Below, one piece after another: positions 21,191 to 31,922 of a stretch of DNA of 64,000 nucleotides. The stretch is from Bathymodiolus brooksi (taxonomy: Eukaryota; Mollusca; Bivalvia; Mytilida; Modiolidae): contig OY804579.1 of NCBI GenBank assembly GCA_963680875.1, positions 50,308,536 through 50,372,535 of the forward strand, read 5' to 3'. The first letter of the stretch is position 1. Each line of letters opens with the position of its first letter. The position numbers and the translations under genes are program-made. The notes beneath the pieces are model-generated. The model saw only the letters and a list, made by a program, of their open reading frames with translations, was not told the DNA's origin and searched no databases.

Positions 21191-21850
21191 CCGTCCCTGT
21201 AAATGACAGATTCTGCAATATGTATTTGGTATTAGACCACGATTTTCTAAATTTGTTGTTAATGTATACTTGTGTTTGATTAAGACTCATTTTAGCCAAT
21301 TTTGCAATAATCATTTAGGCTTTAGCGTTGGTTGTACGTATGTTCTTTATCCACCGGCCTGTACAGTTTTTATTTTAGTCTTCTCCACGATTTGCTATAG
21401 CAAAAAGTTATAAATAAAGATTCCGGAATTGTTTCATTCTTGCGCACGCAATGTGGTGTTTATAACTATCACATTATTCAACACATAAAGTGACAGATGT
21501 AAGCAAAAAAACTCATTAGATGAAGATAAATGAAACAATATAAAAACAAAACCCAAACCAGATATACATAACAAGACAGGAGAACCGGAAATGCGTTTTA
21601 CACAGGATCACTCGCCACAATTCGGTCGCTTCCGTTTCTCCATCTTATAGAAGGAGAACAGCGGATGCATCCGATGATTACCGATTGACACTTAGTCGAG
21701 TAGAACGTTATATATTATTTCGATGTAATCTCACACGATACGAACAATGACTTTGACTGAAGGTTAAACCAAAGGAAATGGCCAAACATGTGGTAAATCG
21801 GCTTCTCCTATTCCTAATCGGACTGGTAACGTCTGTCGATTGTCATAGTT
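21191..21850. other. Sequence at the 3' side of the minus-strand LINE
   Basis: No gene seen. The part next to 21850 is probably LINE 3' untranslated sequence, but its limit could not be defined. Confidence 0.35.
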
Positions 21851-21960
21851 CTACACTCTGTTAAAAGTTAGTTTACAGGTTACACAAATTAATATTTCAT
21901 AGAGGAAACAGCAGTTTGAATGTTTCAACCGAGCGACTAATAAACTAATAACTATATGCT
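21851..21960 (-). pseudogene. C-terminal end of a CR1/Jockey-like LINE ORF2 (array exit)
   Basis: On the minus strand, the frame that runs through the 60-bp array leaves it as SDWNMLPQHIVISLLVARLK and continues about 25 codons to a stop at 21851. This is the usual end of CR1/Jockey-type ORF2 proteins (xRTIxDWNxLPxxIVxAxSVxxFK). The array units instead read WNMLPLDKDKNHVSPRTIS, so the ancestral LINE sequence resumes exactly where the repeats stop. It pairs with the RT fragment at 29639-30600 on the other side of the array. Confidence 0.75.
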
Positions 21961-24900
21961 GTGGCAGCATGTTCCAGTCAGATATCGTTCGAGGGGAAGC
22001 ATGATTCTTGTCTTTGTCGAGTGGCAGCATGTTCCAGTCAGATATCGTTCGAGGGGAAACATGATTCTTGTCTTTGTCGAGTGGCAGCATGTTCCAGTCA
22101 GATATCGTTCGAGGGGAAACATGATTCTTCTCTTTGTCGAGTGGCAGCATGTTCCAGTCAGATATCGTTCGAGGGGAAACATGATTCTTGTCTTTGTCGA
22201 GTGGCAGCATGTTCCAGTCAGATATCGTTCGAGGGGAAACATGATTCTTCTCTTTGTCGAGTGGCAGCATGTTCCAGTCAGATATCGTTCGAGGGGAAAC
22301 ATGATTATTCTCTTTGTCGAGTGGCAGCATGTTCCAGTCAGATATCGTTCGAGGGGAAACATGATTCTTGTCTTTGTCGAGTGGCAGCATGTTCCAGTCA
22401 GATATCGTACGAGGGGAAACATGATTCTTGTCTTTGTCGAGTGGCAGCATGTTCCAGTCAGATATCGTACGAGTGGAAACATGATTCTTGTCTTTGTCGA
22501 GTGGCAGCATGTTCCAGCCAGATATCGTACGAGGGGAAACATGATTCTTCTCTTTGTCGAGTGGCAGCATGCTCCAGTCAGATATCGTACGAGGGGAAAC
22601 ATGATTCTTGTCTTTGTCGAGTGGCAGCATGTTACAGCCAGATATCGTTCGAGGGAAAACATGATTCTTGTCTTTGTCGAGTGGCAGCATGTTCCAGCCA
22701 GCTATCGTACGAGGGGAAAAATTATTCTTGTCTATTTCGAGTGGCAGCATGTTCCAGTCTAATATCGTTCGAGGGGAAACATGATTCTTCTCTTTGTCGA
22801 GTGGCAGCATGTTACAGCCAGATATCGTTCGAATGGAAACATGATTCTTCTCTTTGTCGAGTGGCAGCATGTTCCAGTCAGATATCGTTCGAGGGGAAAC
22901 ATGATTTTTGTCTTTGTCGAGTGGCAGCATGTTCCAGTCAGATATCGTACGAGGGGAAACATGATTCTTCTCTTTGTCGAGTGGCAGCATGTTGCAGTCA
23001 GATATCGTACGAGGGGAACATGGTTCTTCTCTTTGTCGAGTGGCAGCATGCTGCAGTCAGATATCGTACGAGGGGAAACATGATTCTTGTCTTTGTCGAG
23101 TGGCAGCATGTTGCAATCAGATATCGTACGAGGGGAAACATGATTCTTGTCTTTTTCGAGTGGCAGCATGTTCCAGTCAGATATCGTTCGAGGGGAAACA
23201 TGATTCTTGTCTTTGTCGAGTGGCAGCATGTTCCAGTCAGATATCGTTCGAGGGAAAACATGATTCTTCTCTTTGTCGAGTGGCAGCATGTTACAGCCAG
23301 ATATCGTTCGAGTGGAAACATGATTCTTCTCTTTGTCGAGTGGCAGTATGTTCCAGTCAGATATCGTTCGAGGGGAAACATGATTTTTGTCTTTGTCGAG
23401 TGGCAGCATGTTCCAGTCAGATATCGTACGAGAGGAAACATGATTCTTCTCTTTGTCGAGTGGCAGTATGTTCCAGTGAGATATCGTTCGAGGGGAAACA
23501 CGATTCTTGTCTTTGTCGAGTGGCAGCATGTTCCAACCAGATATCGTACGAGGGGAAACATGATTCTTGTCTTTGTCGAGTGGCAGCATGTTCCAGTCAG
23601 ATATCGTACGAGGGGAAACATGATTCTTCTCTTTGTCGAGTGGCAGCATGTTCCAGTCAGATATCGTACGAGGTGAAACATGATTCTTGTCTTTGTCGAG
23701 TGGCAGCATGTTCCAGACAGATATCGTTCGAGGGGAAACATGATTCTTGTCTTTGTCGAGTGGCAGCATGTTCCAGTCAGATATCGTACGAGGTGAAACA
23801 TGATTCTTGTCTTTGTCGAGTGGCAGCATGTTCCAGTCAGATATCGTTCGAAGGGAAACATGATTCTTCTCTTTGTCGAGTGGCAGCATGTTCCAGTCAG
23901 ATATCGTTCGAGGGGAAACATGATTCTTGTCTTTGTCGAGTGGCAGCATGTTCCAGTAAGATATCGTTCGAGGGGAAACATGATTCTTCTCTTTGTCGAG
24001 TGGCAGCATGTTCCAGTCAGATATCGTTCGAGGGGAAACACGATTCTTGTCTTTGTCGAGTGGCAGCATGTTCCAGCCAGATATCGTACGAGGGGAAACA
24101 TGATTCTTGTCTTTGTCGAGTGGCAGCATGTTCCAGTCAGATATCGTAAGAGGGGAAACATGATTCTTGTCTTTGTCGAGTGGCAGCATGTTCCAGTCAG
24201 ATATCGTACGAGGGGAAACATGATTCTTCTCTTTGTCGAGTGGCAGCATGTTCCAGTCAGATATCGTACGACGGGAAACATGATTCTTGTCTTTGTCGAG
24301 TGGCAGCATATTGCAGTCAGATATCGTACGAGGGGAAACATGATTCTTGTCTTTGTCGAGTGGCAGCATGTTCCAGCCAGATATCGTACGAGGGGAAACA
24401 TGATTCTTGTCTTTGTCGAGTGGCAGCATGTTCCAGTCAGATATCGTTCGACGGGAAACATGATTCTTGTCTTTGTCGAGTGGCAGCATGCTCAAGCCAG
24501 ATATCGTTCGAGGGGAAACATGATTCTTCTCTTTGTCGAGTGGCAGCATGTTCCTGTCAGATATCGTTCGAGGGGAAACACGATTCTTGTCTTTGTCGAG
24601 TGGCAGCATGTTCCAGCCAGATATCGTACGAGGGGAAACATGATTCTTCTCTTTGTCGAGTGGCAGCATGTTCCAGTCAGATATCGTTCGAGGGGAAACA
24701 TGATTCTTGTCTTTGTCGAGTGGCAGCATGTTCCAGTCAGATATCGTACGATGGGAAACATGATTCTTGTCTTTGTCGAGTGGCAGCATGTTCCAGTCAG
24801 ATATCGTTTGAGGGGAAACATGATTCTTGTCTTTGTCGAGTGGCAGCATGTTGCAGTCAGATATCATTCGAGGGGAAACATGATTCTTGTCTTTGTCGAG

Positions 24901-27900
24901 TGGCAGCATGTTCCAGCCAGATATCGTACGAGGGGAAACATGATTCTTCTCTTTGTCGAGTGGCAGAATGTTCCAGTCAGATATCGTTCGAGGGGAAACA
25001 TGATTCTTGTCTTTGTCGAGTGGCAGCATGTTCCAGTGAGATATCGTTCGAGGGGAAACATGATTCTTGTCTTTGTCGAGTGGCAGCATGTTCCAGTCAG
25101 ATATCGTTCGAGGGGAAACATGATTCTTGTCTTTGTCGAGTGGCAGCATGCTCCAGTAAGATATCGTTCGAGGGGAAACACGATTCTTGTCTTTGTCGAG
25201 TGGCAGCATGCTCAAGCCAGATATCGTTCGAAGGGAAACATGATTCTTCTCTTTGTCGAGTGGCAGCATGTTCCAGTCAGATATCGTTCGAGGGGAAACA
25301 CGATTCTTGTCTTTGTCGAGTGGCAGCATGTTCCAGCCATATATCGTACGAGGGGAAACATGATTCTTGTCTTTGTCGAGTGGCAGCATGTTCCAGTCAG
25401 ATATCGTACGAGGGGAAACATGATTCTTGTCTTTGTCGAGTGGCAGCATGTTCCAGTCAGATATCGTACGAGGGGAAACATGATTCTTGTCTTTGTCGAG
25501 TGGCAGCATGTTCCAGTCAGATATCGTTCGAGGGTAAACATGATTCTTGTCTTTGTCGAGTGGCAGCATGTTCCAGTCAGATATCGTACGAGGTGAAACA
25601 TGATTCTTGTCTTTGTCGAGTGGCAGCATGTTCCAGTCAGATATCGTACGAGGGGAAACATTATTCTTGTCTTTAGCGAGTGGCAGCATGTTCCAGTCAT
25701 ATATCGTTCGAGGGGAAACATGATTCTTGCCTTGTCGAGTGGCAGCATGTTCCAGTCATATATCTTACGAGGGGAAACATGATTCTTCTCTTTGTCGAGT
25801 GGCAGCATGTTCCAGTCAGATATCGTTCGAGGGGAAACATGATTCTTGTCTTTGTCGAGTGGCAGCATGTTGCAATCAGATATCGTACGAGTGGAAACAT
25901 GATTCTTGTCTTTTTCGAGTGGCAGCATGTTCCAGTCAGATATCGTTCGAGGGGAAACATGATTCTTCTCTTTGTCGAGTGGCAGCATGTTCCAGTCAGA
26001 TATCGTACGAGGGCAAACATGATTCTTCTCTTTGTCGAGTGGCAGCATGTTCCAGTGAGATATCGTTCGAGGGGAAACACGATTCTTGTCTTTGTCGAGT
26101 GGCAGCATGTTCCAGCCAGATATCGTACGAGGGGAAACATGATTCTTGTCTTTGTCGAGTGGCAGCATGTTCCAGTCAGATATCGTACGAGGGGAAACAT
26201 GATTCTTCTCTTTGTCGAGTGGCAGCATGTTCCAGTCAGATATCGTACGAGGGGAAACATGATTCTTCTCTTTGTCGAGTGGCAGCATGTTGCAGTCAGA
26301 TATCGTTCGAGGGGAAACATGATTCTTGTCTTTGTCGAGTGGCAGCATGTTCCAGTCAGATATCGTACGAGGTGAAACATGATTCTTGTCTTTGTCGAGT
26401 GGCAGCATGTTCCAGTCAGATATCGTTCGAAGGGAAACATGATTCTTCTCTTTGTCGAGTGGCAGCATGTTCCAGTCAGATATCGTACGAGGGCAAACAT
26501 GATTCTTCTCTTTGTCGAGTGGCAGCATGTTCCAGTGAGATATCGTTCGAGGGCAAACACGATTCTTGTCTTTGTCGAGTGGCAGCATGTTCCAGCCAGA
26601 TATCGTACGAGGGGAAACATGATTCTTGTCTTTGTCGAGTGGCAGCATGTTCCAGTCAGATATCGTACGAGGGGAAACATGATTCTTCTCTTTGTCGAGT
26701 GGCAGCATGTTCCAGTCAGATATCGTACGAGGGGAAACATGATTCTTCTCTTTGTCGAGTGGCAGCATGTTCCAGTCAGATATCGTTCGAGGGGAAACAT
26801 GATTCTTGTCTTTGTCGAGTGGCAGCATGTTCCAGTCAGATATCGTACGAGGTGAAACATGATTCTTGTCTTTGTCGAGTGGCAGCATGTTCCAGTCAGA
26901 TATCGTTCGAAGGGAAACATGATTCTTCTCTTTGTCGAGTGGCAGCATGTTCCAGTCAGATATCGTTCGAGGGGAAACATGATTCTTGTCTTTGTCGAGT
27001 GGCAGCATGTTCCAGTAAGATATCGTTCGAGGGGAAACATGATTCTTCTCTTTGTCGAGTGGCAGCATGCTCAAGCCAGATATCGTTCGAGGGGAAACAT
27101 GATTCTTCTCTTTGTCGAGTGGCAGCATGTTCCAGTCAGATATCGTTCGAGGGGAAACACGATTCTTGTCTTTGTCGAGTGGCAGCATGTTCCAGCCAGA
27201 TATCGTACGAGGGGAAACATGATTCTTGTCTTTGTCGAGTGGCAGCATGTTCCAGTCAGATATCGTACGAGGGGAAACATGATTCTTGTCTTTGTCGAGT
27301 GGCAGCATGTTCCAGTCAGATATCGTACGAGGGGAAACATGATTCTTCTCTTTGTCGAGTGGCAGCATGTTCCAGTCAGATATCGTACGAGGGGAAACAT
27401 GATTCTTGTCTTTGTCGAGTGGCAGCATGTTGCAGTCAGATATCGTTCGAGGGTAAACATGATTCTTGTCTTTGTCGAGTGGCAGCATGTTCCAGCCAGA
27501 TATCGTACGAGGGGAAACATGATTATTGTCTTTGTCGAGTGGCAGCATGTTCCAGTCAGATATCGTTCGAGGGGAAACATGATTCTTGTCTTTGTCGAGT
27601 GGCAGCATGTTCCAGTAAGATATCGTTCGAGGGGAAACATGATTCTTGTCTTTGTCGAGTGGCAGCATGCTCAAGCCAGATATCGTTCGAGGGGAAACAT
27701 GATTCTTCTCTTTGTCGAGTGGCAGCATGTTCCTGTCAGATATCGTTCGAGGGGAAACACGATTCTTGTCTTTGTCGAGTGGCAGCATGTTCCAGCCAGA
27801 TATCGTACGAGGGGAAACATGATTCTTCTCTTTGTCGAGTGGCAGCATGTTCCAGTCAGATATCGTTCGAGGGGAAACATGATTCTTGTCTTTGTCGAGT

Positions 27901-29638
27901 GGCAGCATGTTCCAGTCAGATATCGTACGAGGGGAAACATGATTCTTCTCTTTGTCGAGTGGCAGCATGTTCCAGTCAGATATCGTACGAGGGGAAACAT
28001 GATTCTTGTCTTTGTCGAGTGGCAGCATGTTCCAGTCAGATATCGTTCGAGGGGAAACATGATTCTTGTCGTTGTCGAGTGGCAGCATGTTCCAGTCAGA
28101 TATCGTTCGAGGGGAAACATGATTCTTCTCTTTGTCGAGTGGCAGCATGTTCCAGTCAGATATCGTTCGAGGGGAAACATGATTCTTGTCTTTGTCGAGT
28201 GGCAGCATGCTCCAGTAAGATATCGTTCGAGGGGAAACACGATTCTTGTCTTTGTCGAGTGGCAGCATGTTCCAGTCAGATATCGTTCGAGGGGAAACAT
28301 GATTCTTGTCTTTGTCGAGTGGCAGCATGCTCCAGTAAGATATCGTTCGAGGGGAAACACGATTCTTGTCTTTGTCGAGTGGCAGCATGCTCAAGCCAGA
28401 TATCGTTCGAGGGGAAACATGATTCTTGTCTTTGTCGAATGGCAGCATGTTCCAGTAAGATATCGTTCGAGAGGAAACATGATTCTTGTCTTTGTCGAGT
28501 GGTAGCATGCTCAAGCCAGATATTGTACGAGGGGAAACATGATTCTTGTCTTTGTCGAGTGGCAGCATGTTCCAGTCAGATATCGTTCGAGGGGAAACAC
28601 GATTCTTGTCTTTGTCGAGTGGCAGCATGTTCCATTCATATATCGTACGAGGGGAAACATGATTCTTGTCTTTGTCGAGTGGCAGCATGTTCCAGTCAGA
28701 TATCGTACGAGGGGAAACATGATTCTTGTCTTTGTCGAGTGGCAGCATGTTCCAGTCAGATATCGTACGAGGGGAAACATGATTCTTGTCTTTGTCGAGT
28801 GGCAGCATGTTCCAGTCAGATATCGTTCGAGGGGGAACATGATTCTTGTCTTTGTCGAGTGACAGCATGTTCCAGTCAGATATCGTACGAGGGGAAACAT
28901 GATTCTTGTCTTTTTCGAGTGGCAGCATGTTCCAGTAAGATATCGATCGAGGGGAAACATGATTCTTGTCTTTGTCGAGTGGCAGCATGCTCAAGCCAGA
29001 TATCGTTCGAGGGGAAACATGATTCTTATCTTTGTCGAGTGGCAGCATGTTCCAGCCAGATATCGTACGAGGGGAAACATGATTCTTGTCTTTGTCGAGT
29101 GGCAGCATGTTCCAGTAAGATATCTTTCGAGGGGAAACATGATTCTTGTCTTTGTCGAGTTACAGCATGTTCCAGTCAGATATCGTTCGAGGGGAAACAT
29201 GATTCTTGTCTTTGTCGAGTGGCAGCATGTTTCAGTCAGATATCGTACGAGGGGAAACATGATTATCGTCTTTGTCGAGTGGCAGCATGTTCCAGTCAGA
29301 TATCGTTCGAAGGGAAACATGATTCTTCTCTTTGTCGAATGACAGCATTTTCCAGTCAGATATCGTTCGAGGGGAAACATGATTCTTGTCTTTGTCGAGT
29401 GGCAGCATGCTCAAGCCAGATATCGTTTGAGGGGAATCATGATTCTTGTCTTTGTCGAGTGGCAGCATGTTCTAGCCAGATATCGTACGAAGGGAAACAT
29501 GATTCTTGTCTTTGTCGAGTGGCAGCATGTTCCAGTAAGATATCGTTCGAGGGGAAACATTATTCTTGTCTTTGTCGAGTGGCAGCATGTTGCAGTCAGA
29601 TATCGTTCGAGGGGAAACATGATTCTTGTCTTTGTCGA
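21961..29638. repeat. 60-bp minisatellite, 128 tandem units (7.68 kb)
   Basis: Units start with GTGGCAGCATGTTCCAGTCA, continue GATATCGTTCGAGGGGAAAC and end ATGATTCTTGTCTTTGTCGA. Nearly all are exactly 60 bp; two have 1-bp deletions (units at 22981 and 25681). Frequent variants are GTTCG/GTACG, CTTGTC/CTTCTC, CATG/CACG, GTTCCAG/GCTCAAG and CAGTCAG/CAGCCAG. Since 60 is a multiple of three, four of the six frames lack stops over long stretches, giving open frames of up to ~1300 codons on both strands. The minus-strand frame DKDKNHVSPRTISDWNMLPL matches a LINE ORF2 C-terminus. Higher-order duplications are present; for example 25981-26460 and 26461-26940 differ at two sites. I see no reason to call any frame a working gene. 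Confidence 0.97.
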
Positions 29639-30600
29639 GTCTTACTATGAGTGATAATGAAATACAATGAGTGCATGTTCCGTGATTGTCTCAAGGGTGG
29701 CTTAAATCTGTCTGTTTTAGTAATAACTACATTTCCATATTACCTATTTCGGACAGGTCGGGCATATTTATGTCAGTCTTCAAGACTGCGTCAATTCAAG
29801 TGTTTTAACATGTCCCAACACTATATGTCTTTCGGTCTGTTGGTGACGAACATTTCATCCCTGCGTTGGACTCTTTCGAGAGGATCGATTTCTTCTTTAT
29901 TGTAGGGGTCCATGTCAAAACAAGCATACGCAAGTAATGGTCTAACTATAGATTAATAGGCTTGTTCTTTAAGGGAGGTCGAATGGATGCTAAGATTTCG
30001 ACGGAGAAAACCAAGTGTTTTATTAGCTTTCGTGCAGATGTTATTGACATGGCTTTTTTCATTTTAAACATTGTATGATTGTTAAACCAAGATATTTGGC
30101 TTCTTCTACTGACTTCAATGGATGACAAGGTGTGTAGTTAAATTTGATCGGAGTTTTATTTCGAGTGACACACAGGACGTTACATTTGTCTGGATGAAAA
30201 GTCATTTTCCTTTTTCTTTCCCATATTGCAAGTTTGTCGAGTTCTTGTTGCAAATGTTGTGCATCTTTAGAAGATTTATAGCCATGTATACAATGGTGTC
30301 GTCTACAAATAGTCGTATTGTTGATATTAGACCGACTGGAATATCGTTTATATAATACAGAAATAGACTAGGTCCTAAGACCAACACTGTGGGAACTCCA
30401 GATTCAACGGGGTCGATTTCGCACCTTCAGTTATCACAGATGGTATCCTGTTTGTTAAAAAGCTTTCAATCCAAGAATTCACTTTACCATCAATCCCATA
30501 GATGTGTAATTTATGCAGAAGTCGAGAGTGGCTCGCCTTATAAATGTCCATTATTAAAATGTTTGTCTGGTTACCATCTTGTAGGTTTTTTGAATGTCTG
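29639..30600 (-). pseudogene. CR1/Jockey-like LINE reverse transcriptase (array entry side)
   Basis: Read on the minus strand from 30600 down: a decayed SGVP motif (near 30400), GPSLFLYYINDIP, TIRLFVDDTIVY (catalytic FVDD, near 30300), LDKLAIWERKRKMTFHPDKC, NYTPCHPLKSVEEAKYLGLT, then thumb-like TLGFLRRNL (near 30010). Several frameshifts break the frame. The end of the domain runs into the 60-bp array at 29638, and the last ~100 bp next to the array read as KTDRFKPPL-type sequence just before the expected FFPRTI motif. The LINE tail reappears at 21851-21960. Confidence 0.85.
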
Positions 30601-30618
30601 AACTACAAGGCCGAAATA

Positions 30619-30705
30619 TTGAGGGGGGGGGGGGGGGGTGGGGGTATGGTGTAGAACGCCACTCTGAACAATATTTCAGCTATACAGTGGCGGCCAAAAA
30701 TATCA
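30619..30705 (+). mobile_element. G-run plus truncated SINE-like element
   Basis: A run of about 18 G (30619-30636) precedes GTATGGTGTAGAACGCCACT, AACAATATTTCAGCTATACA and GTGGCGGCC, a short copy of the GTTTAACGCCAC family broken after the GGCGG block. Confidence 0.6.
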
Positions 30706-31110
30706 GGGAGCAGCATTTCAACTATATTCACGACCAGGGCAGGTTTTTAAACAATAAATCATGTATGTTTATATAAAAGGGGACACTGGGATAGACCTAT
30801 ATTGACGGATATTTTGATTGCTACAGGCCACCATCGCCGACTTCTAACAAACCTTTCTTATTAAGAGTTACTTCAGATTTGCTTTAACGTGCAAGAAGTA
30901 GCGCCATATTCTCCATACACGACGACCCCATGTACTTACAGTCTATGGGGGTCAATTGTGTATTTGATTCGTCCAACACAACTACAAGCAATGATGAACT
31001 TTAAAGTAGACAGCGGTCTCCGAAACAGAGGCTACATTATTTCTGCGTCAAAATCAAATTCCGGAGAGTTTTCATATCCGCTCCGAATATGATTTTTCCG
31101 CTGAATACCA
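30706..31110. other. Repeat-like sequence, unclassified
   Basis: GTGTATTTGATTCGTCC near 30958 also occurs in the long SINE-like copy at about 7107 (as GTGTATTTGATTCATC), so part of this stretch probably derives from that family. Confidence 0.4.
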
Positions 31111-31198
31111 CAATCGTAACTACTCGGCCATTCTCGCTACCCTGCAAATAACATATAATATTTGCAGGGTAGCGAGAATGGCCGAGTAGTTACGATTG
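31111..31198. repeat. Perfect 40-bp inverted repeat with tRNA-like A box
   Basis: Arms 31111-31150 and 31159-31198 are exact reverse complements with an 8-bp loop (ACATATAA). The right arm holds GCGAGAATGGCCGAGTAGTT, which contains an A-box-like TGGCCGAGTAG as found in serine and leucine tRNAs. The downstream sequence GATTGCTGGATACCAGTGG looks like a decayed anticodon stem. It may be the duplicated, inverted head of a tRNA-derived SINE. I do not call a functional tRNA. Confidence 0.8.
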
Positions 31199-31737
31199 CT
31201 GGATACCAGTGGAGGGTAGTATGCGGATCGCAGCAGGGACAACAAGGCAGTTTGCGTCAAAATAGTATGTACTCTAAGAGAAGTAATTTAGCTTCTGGTT
31301 CGGAGATTGGACAGACAGCAGCTTTGTATACTGAAATTTCAGTAATTAATGCAAAAATTAATTGTACACAAATCTATAAAAGCCAAAACACAATACAAAA
31401 ATGTACACGCAATTTTTGAATTAGGTGAAAATATTCTTGATATTTATAAATTTCATAATAATTATATTACAAAAATGATGGAAAGTATAAGACAAAATAT
31501 TTTTATAAGTATATATAATAAATTCATTAGGAAGAGGACTACAATGATGACAAAGGGCATATTTTACCGAACTTATTGACTTGAGTGTCTATAAATTTAC
31601 CGAACTTACAAACTGGGTTTATGCTTAACCGAACTCAGTAACTGAGTGTCTATGATTTAGAGTAGGTATATACAACTATCGAAGTAAAACATACATTTTT
31701 ATTTAGTCATGCATCTTTATGAGTCTAAGACAGGTTG
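31199..31737. other. AT-rich sequence after the tRNA-like hairpin
   Basis: The first ~100 bp may be a SINE body continuing from the hairpin. A near-repeat of TTACCGAACTTA/TAACCGAACTCA with GAGTGTCTAT occurs at 31560-31655. Otherwise nothing is recognised. Confidence 0.35.
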
Positions 31738-31922
31738 CAGGGGCGGATCCAGGATTTCAAGTTAGGGGGGTGGTCTTTTAAAAAAATTGCGCCGAGCGGA
31801 GGGAGGCGCGAAAAATTTTGGGGTATTTCGTGTGAAAAATCACGATTTTACGCCAAAAAATCATTTTTTTCCAATTTTAGGGGGGCGCCGGGTGCGCCCC
31901 CCCCCCCCTGGATCCGCCCCTG
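31738..31922. mobile_element. 185-bp MITE with CAGGGGCGGATCC ends
   Basis: Terminal inverted repeat CAGGGGCGGATCCAGG (left) and CCTGGATCCGCCCCTG (right), flanked by GGTTG on both sides (31733-31737 and 31923-31927). The interior is GC-rich with GGGGGGCGCCGGG. Such CAGGGGCGG ends are typical of widespread hAT-type MITEs. The 5-bp flank match is shorter than the 8 bp expected for hAT. Confidence 0.75.

Noticed and set aside
21961..29638. Giant repetitive proteins (open frames of 976, 1298 and 1307 codons) on both strands of the 60-bp array
   Set aside because: Frames on opposite strands are equally open because the unit is a multiple of three without stops in four frames. No start context, domain or splice signal favours any of them, and the minus-strand frame is explained by LINE ancestry.
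21961..29638. CRISPR-like array
   Set aside because: Units are contiguous 60-bp repeats without unique spacers, and the context is an animal genome.
21961..29638. GTTCGAGGG in each unit as a tRNA B box (array of Pol III promoters)
   Set aside because: The B-box consensus needs a C where the unit has G (GTTCGAGGG), and no A box lies at the right distance.
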